A stretch of 9,799 nucleotides of DNA from MGIIa-K1 sp964577145 (lineage in GTDB: Archaea > Thermoplasmatota > Poseidoniia > Poseidoniales > Poseidoniaceae): assembly GCA_964577145.1 (NCBI GenBank), contig CAZNXM010000050.1, forward strand, positions 1-9,799. The letters run 5' to 3'. Positions within the stretch are counted from its first letter, which is position 1, and the number at the start of each line of letters is the position of its first letter. Position numbers and translations under genes: made by a program. Under the pieces are notes generated by a model. That model was not told the origin of the DNA. It was given only the letters and a program-made list of their open reading frames with translations, and ran no database searches. This document shows, piece after piece, positions 5,311 to 9,799 of this stretch.

Positions 5311-6887
5311 TGGAGATAAGCCGAATGGCTGGCCAGCGACGGGAAGATTGGCAGACCCTAGGGGGTATTGAACTCCCTCGGATTTCTGGACCTGATGAAG
5401 CAGGTTCGCCTCCATATACTCGCGGGATTTACGATACAATGTACCGTTCACGTTTGTGGACTATGAGGCAGTACGCTGGTTTCAGTAGTGCTGAAGAAAC
5501 GAATGAGCGATTCAAATTACTACTTGAAAGAGGACAAAAGGGCCTCTCTGTTGCTTTCGATTTGCCTACGCAACTTGGAATGGATGCAGATGATGAACTT
5601 AGTGAGGGAGAAGTTGGCAAAGTCGGCGTCTCTATTTCATGCCTAGATGATATGAGAACTCTGCTCTCTGGAATACCATTGGACAAAGTTTCCACATCGA
5701 TGACTATCAATTCCCCAGCAATGGTTCTCCTTGCAATGTATGTTGCAATCGCAGAAGAACAGGGTGTTAGTCAAGAAGATGTGAGGGGAACTATTCAGAA
5801 TGACATTCTCAAGGAGTATATTGCAAGAGGAACATACGTATTCCCGCCATCTCCTTCGATGCGACTAATTACCGATGTTTTCGAATATTGCGCAGAAAAT
5901 ATTCCTGCTTGGAATACGATTTCAATCTCTGGTTATCACATTCGAGAAGCCGGTTCAACTGCAGTCCAAGAGGTCGCATTTACCCTTGCAAATGCCTTAG
6001 CATATGTTGAGGCTGCCGTAGAAAAGGGGCTTGATATTGATACATTTGCGCCGCGAATTTCCTTCTTCTTTAATTGCCATAATGACTTCTTTGAAGAGGC
6101 TAGTAAATTCCGTGCAGCACGTCGATTATGGCATGATTTAATCACATCAAGATATTCTCCTTCCGACCCGAAAAGTGCAATGCTACGCTTCCATACCCAA
6201 GTTGCAGGAGTTTCACTTACCGCCCAACAGCCACTCAACAATATTGCCCGTGTGACAATTCAGGCATTAGCTGCTGTTTGCGGTGGAACTCAAAGTCTGC
6301 ACACTAATTCCTATGATGAAGCACTTGGACTACCTACCGAGGAAAGTGCTACAGTCGCATTACGAACACAGCAAATTATTGCTGAGGAAAGTGGTGCTGC
6401 AAATGTTGTTGACCCACTAGGAGGCTCATACCTTGTGGAGGAGTTGACCGAAGCAATTTATTCACAAGCCATGGGCAAAATCCTGGAAATTGAGAAACTT
6501 GGAGGTGCAATGGCTGCCATCGAAGCCGGACACCAACAGCGTGAGATTCATGAGTCGGCTTGGAGTCATCAATCGCAAGTGGAAAGTGGAGACCGCCTCA
6601 TCGTAGGTGTAAATCACGGTCTCCTTGAAGATGAGGATATGCCACCGTTATTGAAGCCAGATCCAACCTTAGGTGATAGACAAAAGGCAAAGTTGGCAAA
6701 TATTCGTTCCAACAGAAATAATGAGGATGCAATGGCCGCATTGAAAGCCATATCCAATGGAGCAAATACCAGTGAAAACCTATTCCCACTCGTAATAGAT
6801 GCCCTCAAGGCTGATTGTACCTTGGGGGAGATAATGAATGCCATGAAGGACATCTTTGGCACTTGGATGGCACCGTCGGGGGTATAG
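5310..6887 (+). CDS. methylmalonyl-CoA mutase, large (catalytic) subunit
   Basis: This enzyme interconverts (R)-methylmalonyl-CoA and succinyl-CoA with adenosylcobalamin, the last step of propionyl-CoA breakdown. The product has 525 residues and is the TIM-barrel half only, as in archaeal split mutases; the cobalamin-binding small subunit is not in the window. Visible motifs are RLWTMRQYAGFSSAEETN, GLSVAFDLPTQLGMD, GTIQNDILKEYIARGTYVFP and the substrate-site pair in SGYHIREAGS (Tyr209-His210). Others are FAPRISFFF, FHTQVAGVSLTAQQPLNN, GGTQSLHTNSYDEA and ALRTQQIIAEESG. Tyr55 and Arg173 align by spacing with Tyr89 and Arg207 of the Propionibacterium enzyme, which favours methylmalonyl-CoA over isobutyryl-CoA mutase. 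That alignment is from memory. ATG 5310 overlaps the isomerase stop; ATG 5325 is an alternative. The epimerase follows two bases after the stop. Confidence 0.95.
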   Translation: MEISRMAGQRREDWQTLGGIELPRISGPDEAGSPPYTRGIYDTMYRSRLWTMRQYAGFSSAEETNERFKLLLERGQKGLSVAFDLPTQLGMDADDELSEGEVGKVGVSISCLDDMRTLLSGIPLDKVSTSMTINSPAMVLLAMYVAIAEEQGVSQEDVRGTIQNDILKEYIARGTYVFPPSPSMRLITDVFEYCAENIPAWNTISISGYHIREAGSTAVQEVAFTLANALAYVEAAVEKGLDIDTFAPRISFFFNCHNDFFEEASKFRAARRLWHDLITSRYSPSDPKSAMLRFHTQVAGVSLTAQQPLNNIARVTIQALAAVCGGTQSLHTNSYDEALGLPTEESATVALRTQQIIAEESGAANVVDPLGGSYLVEELTEAIYSQAMGKILEIEKLGGAMAAIEAGHQQREIHESAWSHQSQVESGDRLIVGVNHGLLEDEDMPPLLKPDPTLGDRQKAKLANIRSNRNNEDAMAALKAISNGANTSENLFPLVIDALKADCTLGEIMNAMKDIFGTWMAPSGV

Positions 6888-6889
6888 GA

Positions 6890-7303
6890 ATGAGAATTCA
6901 TCTTGACCACATAGGAATTGCCTGCGATGACTTGGAAGCCGCTAGTCATTTTTGGAGATTGATTGGATTGGTTGAGGGTGGAAATGACGCCAGAGTCGAT
7001 GAACAAGGAGTTACTACTCGATTCTTTGCCACATCTGGTGAGGACCCGAGTGCACCAATGATAGAGTTGCTTGAGCCAACCGGTGAAGATACACCAGTGG
7101 GTCGCTTTCTCGCTTCAAGAGGGCCTGGCGTTCAACAGATATGTTTCAGAGTTGAGAACATTGAAGACATGATTTCCTATCTTCTTGAGAATGGAATTAG
7201 AATGATAGATTCCGTACCAAAACTTGGTGCTCATGGCGCAAGGATTGCATTTGTTCACCCAAAGAGCACTGGTGGAGTCCTTGTGGAACTTACTGAAAAG
7301 TGA
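6890..7303 (+). CDS. mce: methylmalonyl-CoA epimerase
   Basis: This enzyme interconverts (S)- and (R)-methylmalonyl-CoA, feeding the mutase encoded just upstream. The start is ATG 6890, two bases after the mutase TAG; the frame is open further upstream, but that would extend into the mutase gene. The product has 137 residues, a normal length. It has two VOC-type beta-alpha-beta-beta-beta modules: LDHIGIACDDLEAASHFW with metal ligand His7, MIELLEPTGEDTPVGRFLASRGPG with Glu59, GIRMIDSVPKLGAHGARIAFVHPKS, and GVLVELTE with Glu133. The usual HH pair in the GxHHxxF motif is GVQQICF here, so the third His ligand is replaced by Gln83. Gln can bind metal, so the enzyme may still be active. Context strongly supports the assignment. 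Confidence 0.92.
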   Translation: MRIHLDHIGIACDDLEAASHFWRLIGLVEGGNDARVDEQGVTTRFFATSGEDPSAPMIELLEPTGEDTPVGRFLASRGPGVQQICFRVENIEDMISYLLENGIRMIDSVPKLGAHGARIAFVHPKSTGGVLVELTEK

Positions 7304-7351
7304 AAATCACCCTCAGAAGCACTCATAGGTGTATAGTCTGGCCGCTGTTTG

Positions 7352-7651
7352 ATGCGCACTTGCCTTGACATACTAATCGCCCAACCGCATCTAGATGCTC
7401 CTCGTGTTAGGGGTGAATCTGAATTCATAGTTTCTAGGCTAGAGCAATGCCTTCATGATAACATGATTACCAATGATGCATTCCTCGATGCTGGAGCCAT
7501 TCAAGGCGCACTAGTGATGATTGCCAATCACATAGACATGGGCGTTCCTCAAAAGGAAGTTCAGGAACTGCTACGCCAACAAATTGGTAGGGCAGACAGA
7601 CTCGAAGAGAAGCATCCAGGTTTGGACAAGGCTGTTGAAGGTGGAAGGTGA
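7352..7651 (+). CDS. 99-residue helical protein, unknown function
   Basis: The product has 99 residues from ATG 7352; the TTG directly before it is a less likely start. I do not recognise a family. The sequence reads as four or five amphipathic helices, for example GESEFIVSRLEQCLHDN, TNDAFLDAGAIQGALVMIAN and QKEVQELLRQQIGRADRLEE. There is no signal peptide, membrane segment or metal motif, so a soluble cytoplasmic helical bundle is likely. It lies 48 bases after the epimerase and its stop is nine bases before the ABC ATPase ATG. Its 3' end carries the ATPase ribosome binding site, so it is probably co-transcribed with the transporter. TATA-like bases at 7332-7336 lie close to the start and do not fit normal spacing. 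Confidence 0.75.
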   Translation: MRTCLDILIAQPHLDAPRVRGESEFIVSRLEQCLHDNMITNDAFLDAGAIQGALVMIANHIDMGVPQKEVQELLRQQIGRADRLEEKHPGLDKAVEGGR

Positions 7652-7652
7652 G
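7645..7652 (+). promoter_or_regulatory. strong Shine-Dalgarno site of the ABC ATPase gene
   Basis: AAGGTGAG at 7645-7652 contains GGTGA, complementary to the usual archaeal 16S rRNA 3' end, and lies eight bases before ATG 7661. It is inside the last codons of the preceding small gene and fixes the ATPase start. Confidence 0.75.
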
Positions 7653-7660
7653 CGAGCCTT

Positions 7661-8485
7661 ATGGCAGGCGCTCTTCTGAGTATCGAAGGGGTTGCCAAAC
7701 ACTTTGGTGAGGTGGAGGCTTTATCCCTCATAGACCTCGAAATTAATTCTGGCCAAGTTATCGGATTGGTCGGTGGTAATGGCGCTGGAAAAACCACGCT
7801 CTTACGACTGATGGCTGGAGTAATGGAGCCCACTAATGGTTCAATCACATTCCAAGGTATGCCAGTTACCAATATGCGCTCCAAACTCGGAGTAGTCCCA
7901 GAAGCTACGGGATTGTACCATCGTCTCACTGCATGGGAGAATATTAGATTCCACTCACGAATTCACGGCATTGATGATGATGTCGCTTGGAATCGTACTG
8001 CGCATTTTGCCAAACTCCTGTCAATTGAGGATTCCTTAGGGCGTCACACCAAGGGATTCAGCCGGGGTATGCGCCAAAAGACAGCACTTTTGCGAGCACT
8101 TGCACATGGACCAGACATACTTCTTCTCGATGAACCCACTGCTGGCCTTGATGTAACAAGTGCTAGGACAGTTCGCTCACTTGTCGCTAAATTACGTGAT
8201 GAAGGAGGCACTGTGATCTATTCTACTCACCATCTGGCCGAGGCACGCCAAGTGTGTGACCGAATTATTATCGTACACAACGGAACAGTACGTGCAGATG
8301 GCTCGCCTGAGGATTTGATGGCTCAAACCGACAAGGATAGCCTTGAGGATGCATATGTCGCTCTAACTAGCGATAAGGCACGTTCCCGTTCCGAAGATAA
8401 CCAGAAAGAAGGGCGCATTGCGAAATGGTGGAGACTATTCCTAACTGGCCGCACACCAGCAGTGGAGGTGGGAGAAGATGAGTAA
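7661..8485 (+). CDS. ABC transporter ATP-binding protein, NatA/ABC-2 type
   Basis: The product has 274 residues and powers the permease encoded next. Visible motifs are Walker A GGNGAGKTT (38-46), the Q-loop region GVVPEATGLYHRLT, the signature KGFSRGMRQK (131-140), Walker B ILLLDEP with D-loop TAGLD (153-164), and the switch His190 in STHHLAEA. The signature FSRGMRQ and the GLYHRLTAWENI segment are typical of NatA-like exporters. The Q-loop Gln appears replaced by Glu81, which also occurs in this subfamily. The last 45 residues after the ATPase core are charged (KARSRSEDNQKEGRIAKWWR) and may contact the permease or membrane. The substrate cannot be read from the sequence; sodium, drugs or peptides are all possible. 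The gene overlaps the permease by eight bases and is preceded by a strong ribosome binding site. Confidence 0.93.
   Translation: MAGALLSIEGVAKHFGEVEALSLIDLEINSGQVIGLVGGNGAGKTTLLRLMAGVMEPTNGSITFQGMPVTNMRSKLGVVPEATGLYHRLTAWENIRFHSRIHGIDDDVAWNRTAHFAKLLSIEDSLGRHTKGFSRGMRQKTALLRALAHGPDILLLDEPTAGLDVTSARTVRSLVAKLRDEGGTVIYSTHHLAEARQVCDRIIIVHNGTVRADGSPEDLMAQTDKDSLEDAYVALTSDKARSRSEDNQKEGRIAKWWRLFLTGRTPAVEVGEDE
8464..8470 (+). promoter_or_regulatory. strong Shine-Dalgarno site of the ABC permease gene
   Basis: GGAGGTG at 8464-8470, inside the end of the ATPase gene, lies seven bases before ATG 8478. It supports that start and the overlapping arrangement of the two genes. Confidence 0.8.
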
Positions 8486-9698
8486 TTCGTTCCGCACCAT
8501 TCGCAGTATTGCCAAGAAAGAAATTGTGGAATTCGTTCGTGATTGGAGAACACTCATTGCAATTATTCTGATTCCTCTACTATTATTTCCAATCCTATTC
8601 ATCGCACTTCCATTATTACTTGAAAGCGAAGCAGCAGAACTTGATGCCCTTCAATTGGATGTGGAGTGGCAAGGCGTTTTTGACGCTGATCTAAACACCT
8701 CTCTTCATGAACAAAGATTGGACATTACGTTTGGTGCATTCCCTATCAATATGGAGAATCTTTCCGACCCCTCATCCGATATCGAGAGGCTGCGGAGTGG
8801 TGAAGTCGATGCTATTCTCCGGTTGAAACAAACAGGAGACGATACCTGGAATTTCTCGGTAATTCAGTTATCTACCTCTGAACATTCACGAGAGGCTCGA
8901 AGTAGAATACTTACTGAATTATATTATTGGGAGCAGGCTGTCATCAACAGAACACTGACCGATGCAGGTTTGGACCCAGAAGAGACTCTTGACCCAGTGC
9001 GATGGGAAGGAGATGAATCCGCGGCAAACGCCGCAACTAGTGGTGAAAAGGCGGGCCTCGCACTTTCGATGTTTATCCCAATGGTTCTGGCCATATGGAC
9101 TGCGACCAGTGCAATCCAACCTGCTATTGACATGACGGCTGGAGAACGTGAAAGAGGGACGCTTGAGGCCTTATTATGCCTGCCATGTACCCGAATCGAA
9201 CTACTTGCGGGTAAATGGTTAGCAGTAGCAACAATCACGAGTGTAGGTGTAGGATTGCAAATTAGTGGGCTGATATTTGCAATTACATATCTCGCCTCAG
9301 CAACTTCCCTTGGAGTGCCAACAATATCCCTTGCAGCAGGCCTCTTGCTCCTATTCGCAGTAGTTATCTTCGCAGTAATGGTTGTAGCATTTGAGTTAGC
9401 AATCGCCATGAAAGCCCATAGTGTGAAAGAGGCTGGAACTCTATTGGGTCCAGCGGTTTTGATAATCATGTTCCCCGCACTCTTCACCCAAATCATCAAC
9501 CTCGATGGTGTCGAGTCTTGGTGGTATGCAGTACCACTTGTCAATATCCTACTCGCAATGAGAGAATTATTGCTCGACCGTATTATTGTTGATCACGTGG
9601 CAATTTGGTCAATCTCAAGTGCATTGTATGCTGGCTTTGCAGCATGGTATGCAGCTCGTCAATTCAAGCGTGAAGACTTGGTAGCATCTCTATCTTGA
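8478..9698 (+). CDS. ABC-2 type permease, NatB-like
   Basis: The product is a 406-residue membrane protein. A cytoplasmic N-terminus (RSIAKKEIVEFVRDWRTL) leads to a first membrane helix at about 25-48. A large outer domain spans about 50-190, predicted soluble and acidic. Six hydrophobic segments follow at about 192-217, 246-271, 284-310, 320-341, 345-362 and 373-392. Between the first two of these is MTAGERERGTLEALL, the coupling-helix motif typical of ABC-2 permeases (NatB, YhaP and relatives). The C-terminus is cytoplasmic. With the ATPase encoded just upstream, presumably as a dimer of each, it would form an exporter. The outer domain is typical of the NatB type, in contrast to short ABC-2 permeases that lack one. 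The substrate is unknown. The gene overlaps the ATPase by eight bases. Confidence 0.93.
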   Translation: MSNSFRTIRSIAKKEIVEFVRDWRTLIAIILIPLLLFPILFIALPLLLESEAAELDALQLDVEWQGVFDADLNTSLHEQRLDITFGAFPINMENLSDPSSDIERLRSGEVDAILRLKQTGDDTWNFSVIQLSTSEHSREARSRILTELYYWEQAVINRTLTDAGLDPEETLDPVRWEGDESAANAATSGEKAGLALSMFIPMVLAIWTATSAIQPAIDMTAGERERGTLEALLCLPCTRIELLAGKWLAVATITSVGVGLQISGLIFAITYLASATSLGVPTISLAAGLLLLFAVVIFAVMVVAFELAIAMKAHSVKEAGTLLGPAVLIIMFPALFTQIINLDGVESWWYAVPLVNILLAMRELLLDRIIVDHVAIWSISSALYAGFAAWYAARQFKREDLVASLS

Positions 9699-9799
9699 AA
9701 GCATGAATTCACTCTCAAATAAGCGTCAGTCACAATATTACTCTAGTAATAGCATACGAATACCTTGATATGCTCTCCTAAAGTGGCCAAAGCATGCCT
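9699..9799. other. right-end intergenic stretch
   Basis: No convincing gene is visible. A short plus-strand frame from ATG 9704 (21 codons) has no family features. Two minus-strand frames are open to the window edge for under 22 codons, so the 3' end of a convergent gene cannot be excluded. ATTACT-CT-AGTAAT at 9737-9750 is a perfect small palindrome, and TTGATATGC near 9765-9773 is weakly TATA-like. Confidence 0.35.

Noticed and set aside
6815..6889. Upstream extension of the epimerase frame into the mutase gene
   Set aside because: The extension has no family match, while ATG 6890 gives the expected N-terminus LDHIGIA two bases after the mutase stop.
8924..9544. Minus-strand 206-codon open frame inside the permease gene
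   Set aside because: It is antisense to a clear ABC-2 permease with membrane helices and the TAGERERGTLEALL motif; its composition reflects the complement of that gene.
9704..9769. 21-codon plus-strand frame after the permease
   Set aside because: Too short, Ser/Asn-rich, with no ribosome binding site or recognisable motif.
9698..9796. Direct repeat AAAGCATG at 9698-9705 and 9789-9796
   Set aside because: Eight bases repeated once about 90 bases apart is within chance, with no insertion or attachment features nearby.
1..9799. Search for CRISPR, insertion sequences, toxin-antitoxin or defence genes
   Set aside because: No regularly spaced repeats, transposase motifs or defence domains were found on either strand.

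Overview
This 9.8 kb window looks archaeal, most likely from an uncultivated marine Thermoplasmatota lineage such as Poseidoniales (Marine Group II). That placement is an inference. It rests on an archaeal-type Kae1, a split archaeal-type methylmalonyl-CoA mutase, a tRNA gene with no encoded CCA, a TATA box at archaeal spacing ahead of that tRNA, and D/E-rich proteins. No mobile element, CRISPR array, origin or phage gene was seen. Most of the window reads as compact housekeeping chromosome.

Left part (1-1556). The window opens inside a plus-strand gene whose C-terminus has an Asp/Glu run followed by a small beta-rich, KOW/Tudor-like segment. It is followed at once by a small acidic zinc-ribbon protein (259-618). 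An AT-rich gap then separates these from minus-strand genes: tRNA-Val(GAC) with its own TATA box, a 50-residue zinc-ribbon protein resembling DUF5679 (847-999), a 229-base non-coding stretch with two hairpins, and a 108-residue ABM-like alpha/beta-barrel protein (1230-1556).

Middle (1607-5310). Imidazolonepropionase (hutI, minus strand) and the tRNA t6A-synthesis protein Kae1 (plus strand) diverge from a very short shared promoter region. After Kae1 come an unrecognised, highly charged protein with a conserved-looking C-terminal domain and a SlyD-like FKBP prolyl isomerase with a His-rich tail. These two genes overlap at ATGA.

Right part (5310-9698). The isomerase stop overlaps the start of the methylmalonyl-CoA mutase catalytic subunit. 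Methylmalonyl-CoA epimerase follows two bases later. Together these two convert (S)-methylmalonyl-CoA to succinyl-CoA, the end of propionyl-CoA breakdown, but the B12-binding small subunit is not in the window. An unrecognised 99-residue helical protein follows, then a NatA/NatB-type ABC exporter (ATPase and permease, overlapping by 8 bases). Only the two ABC genes have strong Shine-Dalgarno sites, so the long co-directional run from Kae1 to the permease probably contains more than one transcription unit.

No clearly new multi-gene system is visible. The most interesting items are the overlooked 50-residue zinc-ribbon gene, the unrecognised charged protein between Kae1 and SlyD, a Gln in place of a metal-ligand His in the epimerase, the poly-Asp repeat tract, and the hairpins in the 1000-1229 gap.
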